Position numbers and translations under genes: made by a program
The notes under the pieces: model-generated
Told to the model about the DNA's origin: nothing
What the model saw: the letters and a program-made list of their open reading frames with translations, nothing else
Database searches by the model: none
Shown here: positions 50,959 through 59,388 of the stretch, one piece after another
Numbering within the stretch: the stretch's first letter is position 1
How the letters are laid out: every line of letters starts with the position of its first letter
Assembly (NCBI RefSeq): GCF_963675975.1
Contig: NZ_OY780939.1
Coordinates: 2,108,001 to 2,172,000 of the forward strand
Origin: Halarcobacter sp.
Lineage (GTDB): Bacteria; Campylobacterota; Campylobacteria; Campylobacterales; Arcobacteraceae
Direction of reading: 5' to 3'
DNA length: 64,000 nucleotides

Positions 50959-50984
50959 TTAAATAAAATATAAAAGGAAAAGAG

Positions 50985-51458
50985 ATGAAAGAAGAGATAA
51001 AAGCGCCAGTTCCACCATTTAGTTATGAAGAAGCTGTACAAAAAGTAAGAATGGCAGAAAATGCATGGAATTCAAAAGATGCAAATAAAATATCATTTGC
51101 ATATACAAAAGATTCACAATGGAGAAATAGAGATTTATTTATAAATGGTAGAGATGAGATAGTTGAGTTTTTAGAAAATAAATTTGCAAAAGAAAAAGAG
51201 TATAGATTATGTAAAGAGTTATGGGCATACACAGAAAATAAAATTGCAGTTAGATTTGCATATGAGTGGAAAGATGAAAACAATCAATGGTATAGAAGTT
51301 ATGGGAACGAAAATTGGGAGTTTGCCAAAAATGGCTTAATGCAAAAAAGATTTGCTTGTATCAATGACTTGAAAATCGATGCCAAAGATAGGAAACTTAA
51401 CTGGGAAGGTAATAGTAGACCTGAAAAGTTCCCTTCTTTATCTGATTTAAATCTTTAA
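50985..51458 (+). CDS. DUF1348 (NTF2-like) family protein
   Basis: A 157-residue single-domain SnoaL/NTF2-like protein of the DUF1348 family: AENAWNSKDANKISFAYTKDSQWRNRD, EIVEFLENKFAKEKEYRLCKEL, RFAYEWKDENNQWYRSYGNE and the terminal RLNWE-like KLNWEGN and RPEKFPSLSDL. Known for compact stress-linked roles; reaction unknown. AAAAGGAAAAG precedes the ATG. It is presumably the target of the TetR protein. Confidence 0.92.
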   Translation: MKEEIKAPVPPFSYEEAVQKVRMAENAWNSKDANKISFAYTKDSQWRNRDLFINGRDEIVEFLENKFAKEKEYRLCKELWAYTENKIAVRFAYEWKDENNQWYRSYGNENWEFAKNGLMQKRFACINDLKIDAKDRKLNWEGNSRPEKFPSLSDLNL

Positions 51459-51643
51459 TCTTCAAATAGAGTTAATATCTAAAAAGTATAAACTCTACAC
51501 TATTCGTACGATATGTTAATAAAGTTGTACTATATGACATTGACAGTACAAAAATAATCTTATATAATTTCCCTATACATTTAACAAATGAAAAGTTTAG
51601 TGTATGTTTCTATAGAAAATTTATGATTAATCAAAGGCAAAAA

Positions 51644-52570
51644 ATGAAAGCAACCCTTTCAACAATATTAAATGAAATAAGAATAAATAATAGTTTTTAT
51701 GCACGTTCAGAGCTCTATGGTTCATGGGGGTTTGAAAATCCAGCATCAAATGGTGCGATATTTCATTATGTGGTTGAAGGGGAGTTTGAACTTAAAACCT
51801 TAGAGGGTGAAATTTATAAGTTTAAACAAGGCGATTTGGTTTTGACAGTAAATGGTAAAGGGCATTTCCTTCAAAGTCATGATGGTGTTCAAATCAAACA
51901 ATTAGAAGAATTGAGTTTAACAAAAGATGAAACAAATATCTTACAAGTAAAAGCAGGAAGTTCTGGTAAAAAAACAGTATTAATATGTGGAGGGATGAGT
52001 TTAAATCCATCTTGGCATCCATTGTTTAAAGCTTTACCAACTTTTATTTACTTAAAAAGAGAAGAGCAAGTTTGTACAGCTTGGTTAGACAAATTGATTG
52101 AACTGATGAATATTGAAGTTGAATTAGGTTTATCTGGAAGTGAAGCTATTATTACAAGGCTTTGTGAGGTTTTAGTTATCGAAACTATTAGAAAATGGAT
52201 AGATAAAAAAGATGAAAACCTTGGTTGGGCTTTAGCTTTACAGGATAAAAATATTGGGAATGCACTTGTAAAAATGCACACTAACCCAGAAATCTCTTGG
52301 ACTGTTGAAGAGTTAGCAAGACAAGCAGATATGTCAAGAACATCTTTTAGTGAGCATTTTTCAAAAAAAGTTGGTTCTAGTCCTATTAGCTATTTAAATT
52401 TTTTAAGAATGAATCTAGCAGCAGATGATTTGAAAAATGGAATAAAAACAATAACAGAGATTGCAAATACTGTTGGATATGATTCAGTTGTATCATTTAA
52501 TAGGGCATTTAAAAAATTTTGGGGTAAACCTCCTGGAGAATTCAGAGTTTTACCTAGTAATGTATTATAG
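51644..52570 (+). CDS. AraC-family transcriptional regulator
   Basis: About 308 residues: an AraC-type cupin sensor (cupin_6; residues about 20-190, GAIFHYVVEGEFEL, FKQGDLVLTVNGKGHFL) and a C-terminal pair of helix-turn-helix motifs (WTVEELARQADMSRTSFSEHF, then ITEIANTVGYDSVVSFNRAFK). I chose the ATG at 51644 with AAAGG 6 bases upstream, not 51623. This subgroup usually activates an adjacent oxidoreductase; the QorB-like gene follows with inverted repeats between. Confidence 0.92.
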   Translation: MKATLSTILNEIRINNSFYARSELYGSWGFENPASNGAIFHYVVEGEFELKTLEGEIYKFKQGDLVLTVNGKGHFLQSHDGVQIKQLEELSLTKDETNILQVKAGSSGKKTVLICGGMSLNPSWHPLFKALPTFIYLKREEQVCTAWLDKLIELMNIEVELGLSGSEAIITRLCEVLVIETIRKWIDKKDENLGWALALQDKNIGNALVKMHTNPEISWTVEELARQADMSRTSFSEHFSKKVGSSPISYLNFLRMNLAADDLKNGIKTITEIANTVGYDSVVSFNRAFKKFWGKPPGEFRVLPSNVL

Positions 52571-52576
52571 AAAAAA

Positions 52577-52680
52577 AGAACAACTCGTTGTTCTCTTTAG
52601 AATTTGTTTCTTTAGATAGAATTTATTTCTATCGATAAAAGAAATCATTAAATTTTGGTCCCTTTAAAAAGGGACTTTTT
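52577..52680 (+). promoter_or_regulatory. Structured spacer between araC-like and qorB-like genes
   Basis: Three inverted repeats in order: AGAACAA/TTGTTCT (52577-52594), GATAGAA/TTCTATC (52615-52633), and a terminator-like GTCCCTTT/AAAGGGAC (52658-52675) with T5, which ends directly at the RBS AAAGGA of the next gene. It may end araC transcription, act as an attenuator, or hold an AraC binding site. Confidence 0.6.
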
Positions 52681-52692
52681 AAAGGAATTATT

Positions 52693-53574
52693 ATGAAAAA
52701 ATATTTAGTAACTGGTGGAGCAGGTAAATTATCAAGTAAAGTAATTGAGGCATTATTAAACGATTTAAAAGTTAATCCAAGTGATTTAGTAACTACAACA
52801 AGAGATGTAAGTAAATTATCAGATTTAGCAAATAAAGGTGTTGAAGTTAGACAAGCAGATTTTCAAGATGTAAACTCATTAAAAGAGGCATTTAAAGATG
52901 TAGAAAATTTATTATTAATTAGTATTGACCAAATTGGAAAAAGAAAAGAGTATCATACAAATGCAATTAATGCAGCTCAAGAAGTAGGGGTTAAACATCT
53001 TGTTTATACATCTATGCCACACCCTGAGACTTCTCCTATTGGTTTTGCTTACGAGCATGAAGCTACAGAAGAGGCTTTAAAAAATAGTACAATTGCTAAT
53101 TGGACAATCTTAAGAAATAACTGGTATTTTGAAAACTATATTGAGTTTTATGGGGATACTTTTAAAACACAAAAATGGTTAAGTGCAGTTGCAAATGGGA
53201 AAGTTGCACAACTAAGTAGAGTTGACTTAGCATATGCAGCAGCAAGTGCTTTAGTTAAAGCTAAAGATGAAAAATCTGTTTATACTCTAAGTGGACAAGA
53301 GTCTTTAACAGTTGATGAAAGTGCAGCAATTTTCAATGAAGTATTAGGAAAAAATATTGAAGTTATACATGTAGATAATAAAACTTATAAAGAGCAACTA
53401 CTTTCATTTGGTGTACCTTCTGAGATTGTAGATATGTTAGCAGGTTTTGAAGAGCATAATAGAACAAATCTTTCAGATTTTACAAGTGAAGATTTTGAAA
53501 AATTAACAGGTAAAAAACCTTTAACATTAAAAGAATGGACTATTTTAAATAAAGAAAATATTTTAGCTCTTTAA
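52693..53574 (+). CDS. NmrA/QorB-like NAD(P)-binding oxidoreductase
   Basis: A 293-residue extended Rossmann protein resembling QorB (NADPH:quinone oxidoreductase 2): VTGGAGKLSSKVIEALL (the TGxxGxLG-like nucleotide loop near residue 7), ADFQDVNSLKEAF, NLLLISIDQIGKR, VKHLVYTSMPHP and ILRNNWYFENY. The catalytic Tyr-x3-Lys of true SDRs is not seen, as usual for NmrA types. It is paired with the AraC regulator upstream; the 3' end overlaps the convergent GNAT gene. Confidence 0.88.
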   Translation: MKKYLVTGGAGKLSSKVIEALLNDLKVNPSDLVTTTRDVSKLSDLANKGVEVRQADFQDVNSLKEAFKDVENLLLISIDQIGKRKEYHTNAINAAQEVGVKHLVYTSMPHPETSPIGFAYEHEATEEALKNSTIANWTILRNNWYFENYIEFYGDTFKTQKWLSAVANGKVAQLSRVDLAYAAASALVKAKDEKSVYTLSGQESLTVDESAAIFNEVLGKNIEVIHVDNKTYKEQLLSFGVPSEIVDMLAGFEEHNRTNLSDFTSEDFEKLTGKKPLTLKEWTILNKENILAL

Positions 53575-54108
53575 TAGATAAAAGCTATTTTTATCTATAG
53601 AATAAACTAAATGGTCATAAAGTTTTCCATTTAGTTTTTCTGCATCTTTTATAGTTCTTTCCATTTTCATATTAAGTTTTTTAGGTATTGCTTGGCTTTT
53701 TGTATTTTCTTTTGCACATCTTATTTCAACTTTTTCAAGTTTATAGTAAGAAAATCCTTGTTCAATCAAATCCTCTACACATTTTGTCATTATACCTTTT
53801 CCATTAAACTCTTCTGCTAACCAGTAACCAATAATACCTGTTTTATTTTCCATTGAGTTATATGCTAATACCCCAACAATCCTTTCTTTGTAAAATATTG
53901 TTTGATGTAGTGATTTCATATTTTTAAGATTTTCTAATTGGGATAAGATAAAACTATTAGTATCGTTTGGCTCTTTTATTGAGTCTATCCAAGGAAGCCA
54001 TTTACTTAGAAAATTACGATTTTTATTTGTTAGATGAAATAATTCATCTGTAAATAGGGTAGTTGTTAAATATACTTTTATATTTTTATCAATTATTCTA
54101 TAGTGCAT
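53563..54108 (-). CDS. RimJ/RimL-type GNAT acetyltransferase
   Basis: A 181-residue GNAT of the ribosomal-protein acetyltransferase group: LTNKNRNFLSKWLPWIDSIK at the N-terminus, YNSMENKTGIIGYWLAEEFNGKGI (about 92-115) for acetyl-CoA binding, and KVEIRCAKENTKSQAIPKKLNMK. It overlaps the convergent qorB-like gene by 12 bases. The substrate could be a ribosomal protein or small molecule. Confidence 0.92.
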   Translation of the reverse strand: MHYRIIDKNIKVYLTTTLFTDELFHLTNKNRNFLSKWLPWIDSIKEPNDTNSFILSQLENLKNMKSLHQTIFYKERIVGVLAYNSMENKTGIIGYWLAEEFNGKGIMTKCVEDLIEQGFSYYKLEKVEIRCAKENTKSQAIPKKLNMKMERTIKDAEKLNGKLYDHLVYSIDKNSFYLLKS

Positions 54109-54195
54109 TTATAAATCTTTTTTATAAAAGTGTAGTTATTTTTTATTTAAAGTTTTATAATATTGATAATAAATATTAAAAAAGTAGAATATAAT

Positions 54196-54228
54196 AAATA
54201 ACTAGTAGGATTTTCCTACCAGTTATTT
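54196..54228 (-). terminator. Terminator of the three-gene PhnD-like operon
   Basis: AAATAACTAGTAGG (54196-54209) pairs with CCTACCAGTTATTT (54215-54228), one mismatch, loop ATTTT; it overlaps the PhnD-like stop codon. Confidence 0.62.
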
Positions 54229-55046
54229 TTCATAAGATCTTGTTCTCTCATTGCTTGGGTTAAAATTTTATAACCTTTTAACTCTTCTTCTTTTGTTAAA
54301 ACCCATTTGTTTAATCCTTCCATCTCCATCATTTTTTTAATAATAGGATCATTTGGATCTTGTTTTAACATCATATCAATAAATGTATTTTTTACATTTT
54401 CATCTAGTGTATCTAATGTAGTAAAGTTACAATGACAATAACCTTCACTTACATAAAAAGATTCAACTTCTCCACTTGGAAACATGCCATCTTCTAACAT
54501 TCTAATCCAAGAGCTAATCCCAATAGCTCCTGCATCAATATCATCATTTAGAATAGAATCTAAAATATCAAATTCACTTCTTCCTGTGTCTCCATGTTTC
54601 CCTAAGTCAGAATTGTATCTTACGATATCTACATCATTTATTTCATCTTTTAATTCAGTTTCAAGATATTTAAGTGGTAAAATAGCAGCTTGAGCAGAAT
54701 CTGCACTTCCAAGACCAAATTTTTTACCCTTTAGGTCTTGAATAGTTTTAATTCCACTAGATGCTTTTGTGATAAATACAGATTTAAAATCTATATCAGT
54801 ATCTCTCATAAGTAAAGCTTGGGCTTTCCCTTGGCTTAACTCTTTTGTTCTAACCCAAGCAACATTAGTATTCCAAGCAATATCAATTTTCCCTGATAAC
54901 AAATACTCAATTTGTGCTTCATAATTTGAAAACAATATATAATCTAGTCTTACACCATTATCATTAAAATAGTCTCTAATAATATCCCAGATTGTAACGA
55001 TTTTTGGATCATATGCAACAGATCCTACTACTATAGGTTTATTCAT
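54216..55046 (-). CDS. PhnD-like substrate-binding protein without signal peptide
   Basis: A 276-residue type II periplasmic-binding fold of the PhnD (phosphate/phosphonate) group: VGSVAYDPKIVTIWD, YLLSGKIDIAWNTNVAWV, KGKKFGLGSADSAQAAILPL and DAGAIGISSWI. Unusually there is no signal peptide, lipoprotein box or transporter gene, so it should stay in the cytosol as a sensor or carrier of the substrate of the two enzymes encoded upstream. AGGAATAAA precedes the ATG. Confidence 0.85.
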   Translation of the reverse strand: MNKPIVVGSVAYDPKIVTIWDIIRDYFNDNGVRLDYILFSNYEAQIEYLLSGKIDIAWNTNVAWVRTKELSQGKAQALLMRDTDIDFKSVFITKASSGIKTIQDLKGKKFGLGSADSAQAAILPLKYLETELKDEINDVDIVRYNSDLGKHGDTGRSEFDILDSILNDDIDAGAIGISSWIRMLEDGMFPSGEVESFYVSEGYCHCNFTTLDTLDENVKNTFIDMMLKQDPNDPIIKKMMEMEGLNKWVLTKEEELKGYKILTQAMREQDLMKNNW

Positions 55047-55055
55047 TTTTATTCC

Positions 55056-56183
55056 TTACATTAGTGGTTGATTTGTTAAAGCTTTTCCAAGCCATGTTGT
55101 AATTACATCTGTACTAGGAGCCATAACTTGTGCAGCTAAAGAGTCTCTTAATAATCTTTCAATAGTAATTCTTTTTGCATAAGCAGTTCCACCACCTATT
55201 TTCATAGCTTTTGTACAAACATCAACTGCTACTTTAGAAGCGTGTAATCTTGCTGCTAATACATTTGCTTGTGCATCTGCATCCCCATTTGTAACACTTC
55301 TTGCTGCTGAAAGTGTAAAGTGTTTTGCACTAGCTGCATCTGTATATATATCTGAAATATGATTTTGTACAGTTGGTATATTACATAAAGAAGTGTCATC
55401 ACTATATTTTCTACTCATTGAATATTCAGTGATAGTATTAGCCGCATTTACTGCAACTCCACTATAAACAGCTGCTAGACCCATAATAAAAAATGGACCA
55501 ACAGTATTAAATATTTGATCAAGTCCAGATTTTTCTTCCCCAATTCTATAACTTTCGTCAAGTTTTACATTTTCAAGTAACATTGGACAAGAAGCATTTC
55601 CTCTCATACCTAATCCATCCCAAGCTGATTCTTGGAAAACAACACCAGCTGCATCTTTTGGAACAAGCCAGTTATCTAAGTCTTCACTATTTGGATTAGC
55701 AGCATCAACAAGGTATAAATCAGCATATTCAGCAGATGTTACAAAACTTTTTCTTCCATTCATAACAAATAGGTCATTTTCTTTTGTAACTTTAATCTCT
55801 GGATTATAAAAGTGAGTTCCTGTACCACTTTCACTATAAGCTAATGCTAACATTATCTCACCATTTGCAATTTTTGGAAGGTATTTTTGTTTCATCTCTT
55901 CACTACCATGAGTTACTACACAATTTGTTGCAACATTATGCATCATATAACATAAAGCAGTTGTTGCACAATAACTTGCAAATGCAAGTACTGTTTGTGT
56001 ATGCTCTTCAAAACCTAGACCCATTCCCCCATACTCTTTAGGAACCATTAGTCCTGTAATTTTTTTCTTTTTAATTGCTTCAAAAGCATCAACTGGGAAA
56101 CTTGCAGATTTATCTACAGAGTCCGTATACGGTGCAATATTTTCTTTTGCAAACTCAATCATTTGATTATATAAATTGTTCAT
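55056..56183 (-). CDS. Acyl-CoA-dehydrogenase-like flavoprotein
   Basis: A 375-residue member of the acyl-CoA dehydrogenase fold: helical N-domain with KKKITGLMVPKEYGGMGLGFEEHTQ, the flavin beta-domain AYSESGTGTHFYNPEIKV and RKSFVTSAEYADLY, and a C-terminal helical domain. Where classical enzymes carry the catalytic Glu (YEGTSEI), this one reads MAPSTDVITTWLG, so it is probably not a dehydrogenase; DszC-like flavin monooxygenases show such loss. It sits between the TusA/ferritin-like and PhnD-like genes, 8 and 9 bases apart. Substrate unknown. Confidence 0.86.
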   Translation of the reverse strand: MNNLYNQMIEFAKENIAPYTDSVDKSASFPVDAFEAIKKKKITGLMVPKEYGGMGLGFEEHTQTVLAFASYCATTALCYMMHNVATNCVVTHGSEEMKQKYLPKIANGEIMLALAYSESGTGTHFYNPEIKVTKENDLFVMNGRKSFVTSAEYADLYLVDAANPNSEDLDNWLVPKDAAGVVFQESAWDGLGMRGNASCPMLLENVKLDESYRIGEEKSGLDQIFNTVGPFFIMGLAAVYSGVAVNAANTITEYSMSRKYSDDTSLCNIPTVQNHISDIYTDAASAKHFTLSAARSVTNGDADAQANVLAARLHASKVAVDVCTKAMKIGGGTAYAKRITIERLLRDSLAAQVMAPSTDVITTWLGKALTNQPLM

Positions 56184-56191
56184 TTGTTTTC

Positions 56192-57442
56192 CTACATAAA
56201 ATTTGGTGTATGAACTTTAGAGATTTCATTCGCTAAGTCTTCATCCATACCAATATCAATTAATCTTTTAATTCTGTTAGAGTTCATTTTTTCTTTTAAC
56301 TCTTCAACTAAATCAAATCCTTTTTTATAATCAGCAGGCTGATCACTTCCTCCTGCTAATACTGCTAAAGATTCAAGTAATATAGAGGATTCACTATTAA
56401 TCTCATCCATAAACTCTTTTCTTTTAAATGCTGTATTTTTTAGAGCATTTATCCTTTTTGGATTTTGTTCAATTGCAGATTTTACATGTTCCATCCCATA
56501 AGCTACATGTCTCATCTCATCTCTTTTTGCTAGTTTTATTATTTTTCTTGTAGCCTCATCTGGCATATGTTTTTCTAAGAAGTTTAATAAGTCAACAAAC
56601 GTTCCTTCGCCCATTACATGGAGTAAAAAAGAACTTTTTATATAGTCTTCTTCTTTAAAAAGTGAATACAATGAACGTTGAGTAACTTCACTTGAGTATT
56701 GAAATCCTCCTCCATTTGCATTTGCTCTTTTTGTAAAAACTTCTATATGTCTTGCTTCATCATTCATTAAAGATGACAGAAATAAGGGAACTTCCATGTA
56801 ATAAGGGTTTATTTTACTAATAAATTTTCCAGGGATATAAAGAGCTGAAAATTCATTTTCTACTAGATATGTCATTATTTGGCATATAGCTTTTTCTAAA
56901 ACTGGATCAAGATTTGGAATCTCATTCCAAGCTATATCAGTTGTAGCATTCCACTGAAGATTTTTACCCTCTTCATATAAAACTGACACAGGTTCAGACC
57001 AAACAAGTTCTTTGTGAGATAATTCAAAATCATAAAAGGGAGTTCCTTCTTGTGTAACTATACCTCTTGTTAAAAGACCATTGTCTTCAGGAGCTTTTTT
57101 TAGTATCTCTTCACTTAGATTTAAATCTTTTAATTTAGGATTAGAACTCTCTATGCCTTTCATTTTATTTCCCCATGAAGGCTTACCAGTAAAATTATTT
57201 TTCCCAATTTTCTGGATTTTATATGAGAATTGTTCTTTAAGGCTTTCTCTACCTAAATATAAATGTCCTCGTAGTTTTGCCCAACCTCTTAATTCAATTT
57301 CAATATTTGCTTTCATAGAGACAATCTCTATAATTGAATGTTGTTCAGCAACTAAAAAAGCATTTTCAAGTTTTAGAAAAAGTTCTTTTGATGGGGGAGT
57401 GTTACCTGTAAAAATTGATATACAATGGTTTAGATTATTCAA
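56192..57442 (-). CDS. TusA-like / ferritin-like diiron fusion protein
   Basis: A 416-residue protein starting at TTG (57442). Residues about 1-80 look like a TusA fold (EIVSMKANIEIELRGWAKLRGH) but without the CPxP Cys (TPPSKE instead). From about 150 comes a ferritin-like diiron domain with carboxylate/His motifs NEFSALYIPG (about 206), NDEARHIEVF (about 242), GEGTFVDLL (about 285) and KRDEMRHVAYGMEH (about 312), i.e. two E/D-ExxH-type half sites. It could activate O2 for oxidation together with the flavoprotein. The N-terminal assignment is uncertain; the diiron motif is clear. Confidence 0.8.
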   Translation of the reverse strand: MNNLNHCISIFTGNTPPSKELFLKLENAFLVAEQHSIIEIVSMKANIEIELRGWAKLRGHLYLGRESLKEQFSYKIQKIGKNNFTGKPSWGNKMKGIESSNPKLKDLNLSEEILKKAPEDNGLLTRGIVTQEGTPFYDFELSHKELVWSEPVSVLYEEGKNLQWNATTDIAWNEIPNLDPVLEKAICQIMTYLVENEFSALYIPGKFISKINPYYMEVPLFLSSLMNDEARHIEVFTKRANANGGGFQYSSEVTQRSLYSLFKEEDYIKSSFLLHVMGEGTFVDLLNFLEKHMPDEATRKIIKLAKRDEMRHVAYGMEHVKSAIEQNPKRINALKNTAFKRKEFMDEINSESSILLESLAVLAGGSDQPADYKKGFDLVEELKEKMNSNRIKRLIDIGMDEDLANEISKVHTPNFM

Positions 57443-57449
57443 AAAGAAT

Positions 57450-57519
57450 CTCCAAAATCGATTTAATTTTGGCCATCCGATAAAATATATAAAATTATGG
57501 TGGAATCTCAGCCTGAGAT
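57450..57519 (-). promoter_or_regulatory. Structured leader of the TusA/ferritin-like operon
   Basis: ATCTCAG-C-CTGAGAT (57505-57519) is a 15-base palindrome. Nearer the start, CCAAAAT/ATTTTGG (about 57455-57475) forms a hairpin that includes TTTTGG directly before the GGAG Shine-Dalgarno, and CCAT/ATGG flanks enclose the rest. It may be a protein operator plus an RBS-sequestering hairpin. Confidence 0.45.
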
Positions 57520-57700
57520 CTTAATTTTTGTATTTTATCAAATAATCTTAAGAAAAAAGTTAAAAAAGTAAAAAATATTTTACTTTTTATAATTAAAGTA
57601 TTAATTTAATATAAATATAATCTAAAAAGATTATTTTTTATTCTTCATACTATTTTCTTATGAGAATTTTTTTGTATAATTAAATAAAACAGGTTTTAAA

Positions 57701-58540
57701 ATGGAATATACATTATCTACTAATAATATAAAAGTACCTAAAATGATTTATGGTACAGCTTGGAAAAAAGAAAAAACTGCTTCATTGGTTAAAGAGGCAA
57801 TATTAAGTGGTTTTAGAGGAATTGATACTGCGTGTCAACCAAGACATTATCAAGAAGATTTAGTTGGTGACGGTATTCAAGAGGCTTACAAAGAAGGGAT
57901 AAAAAGAGAAGACTTATATATTCAAACAAAATTTACTCCTATTGATGGGCAAGATAAGAATAATATGCCTTATTTAGAAAGCGATTCTATTTCTTTACAA
58001 GTTGAAAAGTCATTTGAAACTTCAAAGAAAAATCTAAAAACAGACTACATAGATACTTATATCTTACATTCACCAGTTTTTCCTGGAAGCAAATTACTAA
58101 ATGTATGGAATACAATGAGTAGTTTTCAAAAAAACAAAGAAGTAGGGCAGTTAGGGATTAGTAATTGTTACGATTTAGATGTATTAAAATATTTATATGA
58201 AAAAGTAGAGATTAAACCTGCTATAGTTCAAAACAGATTTTATGCCCAAACATCTTATGATAAAACAATTAGACAATGGTGTGATGAAAAAGGGATTATA
58301 TATGAAAGTTTTTGGTCTCTAACTGCAAATCCTGAGATTTTAAATAGTGAGTTAATTTTTACTTTATCAAGAAAATATAAAAGAACGAATGTATCAGTTT
58401 TTTATAGATTTTTAAATCAAATTGGAATAATACCTTTAAATGGTACAACAACAAAAGAGCATATGATTGAGGATTTAAAGATATTTGAGTTTTCTTTAGA
58501 AAAAGAGGATATTAAAAAGATTTTAGAGTTGCTAAAATAG
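57701..58540 (+). CDS. Aldo/keto reductase family protein
   Basis: A 279-residue NADPH-dependent reductase of the AKR TIM-barrel fold: IDTACQPRHYQED (about 41), KREDLYIQTKFTPIDG with the Lys, DYIDTYILHSP (catalytic His near 125), GQLGISNCYDLDVLKYL and NGTTTKEHMIEDL. The tetrad Asp-Tyr-Lys-His is traceable. It carries an AKR subset feature (long insertion before YIQTK). Substrate unknown; a lone gene between an operon promoter and a bidirectional terminator. Confidence 0.9.
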   Translation: MEYTLSTNNIKVPKMIYGTAWKKEKTASLVKEAILSGFRGIDTACQPRHYQEDLVGDGIQEAYKEGIKREDLYIQTKFTPIDGQDKNNMPYLESDSISLQVEKSFETSKKNLKTDYIDTYILHSPVFPGSKLLNVWNTMSSFQKNKEVGQLGISNCYDLDVLKYLYEKVEIKPAIVQNRFYAQTSYDKTIRQWCDEKGIIYESFWSLTANPEILNSELIFTLSRKYKRTNVSVFYRFLNQIGIIPLNGTTTKEHMIEDLKIFEFSLEKEDIKKILELLK

Positions 58541-58562
58541 ATTGTAAAAACAATCTATTTTA
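58533..58562. terminator. Bidirectional terminator after the aldo/keto reductase
   Basis: TAAAATAGATTG (58533-58544) pairs perfectly over 12 bp with CAATCTATTTTA (58551-58562), overlapping both convergent stops. Confidence 0.87.
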
Positions 58563-59292
58563 TCTCAACTCCATATTTTTGAAGTAATTTAACCCATGAA
58601 ACTTTTTCACCATCTTTATTAAATATTGATGGAGTTCCTGAAATCCCAAGTTTAGCAGCTATTGCCATTTGTTCATCAAGATTTTTTTGTAATTTTTCAA
58701 GTTCACCATCTTTGTATTTTCTGTTTTTAAAATCTGCTGTATCTTTTGTAGTTTCCGTCATAGCTTTTGTTTGACTTTTATAATCATTTTTACTCATAAT
58801 ATATAAAGAGATATCTTTAGCATTTTTATGGAAAGGTAATGGATAAAAGAAAACTCTCATTTTAACTTTATCTTCTATTTGATGGAAATAAGACTCAAAT
58901 TTTTTACAATATGGACACTCTGGGTCTGTAAATAATACATATTCATCTTTTCCTGTACCAAATGTTAAAGCTTCTTTACCAATTGTTGGTTTTAAATCAA
59001 CTGGCATATCTGGAATCATTAAAGGCATTCCTGTATTTGTATCTACCATTTCACCTTGAATTAAATATTTTTTGTCTTTAGTTAAATAAATTTTATGTGC
59101 TTTTCCTCTAACTGTAATATTTAATAAATAAACATTTCCTTCATCAAATCCTCTATCAATTGTAATTCCAGCATTTTTAAAAAGTGTTAAATCTTGAAAT
59201 TCATTGATTTTTTCTTTTGGTAAAAGGTTTGCTGCATTTGCAGCACTTATCATTGCTAATGCAATTAAGGCCGTCTTTAAAAGTTTAAACAT
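58555..59292 (-). CDS. DsbC/DsbG-type thiol:disulfide isomerase
   Basis: A periplasmic thioredoxin-fold protein. I take the ATG at 59292 (AGGAATAAA upstream), giving 245 residues with a signal peptide ending near AANA (about residue 20). The N-terminal dimerisation domain covers about 22-110, and the thioredoxin domain has the redox CPYC at FTDPECPYCKKFESYF (about 130-145); ISGTPSIF supplies the cis-Pro loop. It repairs or forms disulfides in secreted proteins. A lone gene. Confidence 0.93.
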   Translation of the reverse strand: MFKLLKTALIALAMISAANAANLLPKEKINEFQDLTLFKNAGITIDRGFDEGNVYLLNITVRGKAHKIYLTKDKKYLIQGEMVDTNTGMPLMIPDMPVDLKPTIGKEALTFGTGKDEYVLFTDPECPYCKKFESYFHQIEDKVKMRVFFYPLPFHKNAKDISLYIMSKNDYKSQTKAMTETTKDTADFKNRKYKDGELEKLQKNLDEQMAIAAKLGISGTPSIFNKDGEKVSWVKLLQKYGVEIK

Positions 59293-59350
59293 TTTTATTC
59301 CTATATATAGATTTTGCAACATAATACAATGTTAATGTTTAGAAAACGTG

Positions 59351-59388
59351 AAGTTTTTAATTATTATTCAAAAAACAATTAAAAACTT
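59351..59388 (-). terminator. Terminator of the HxlR-AEC operon
   Basis: AAGTTTTTAATT (59351-59362) pairs perfectly with AATTAAAAACTT (59377-59388), overlapping the AEC transporter stop. Confidence 0.65.

Noticed and set aside
57481-57531. TPP riboswitch, because CTGAGAT occurs in the leader
   Set aside because: The other conserved TPP blocks (GGGGTGC, the GAACCTGA-type block and the pyrophosphate-sensor stem) are absent, and the motif is part of a perfect palindrome.
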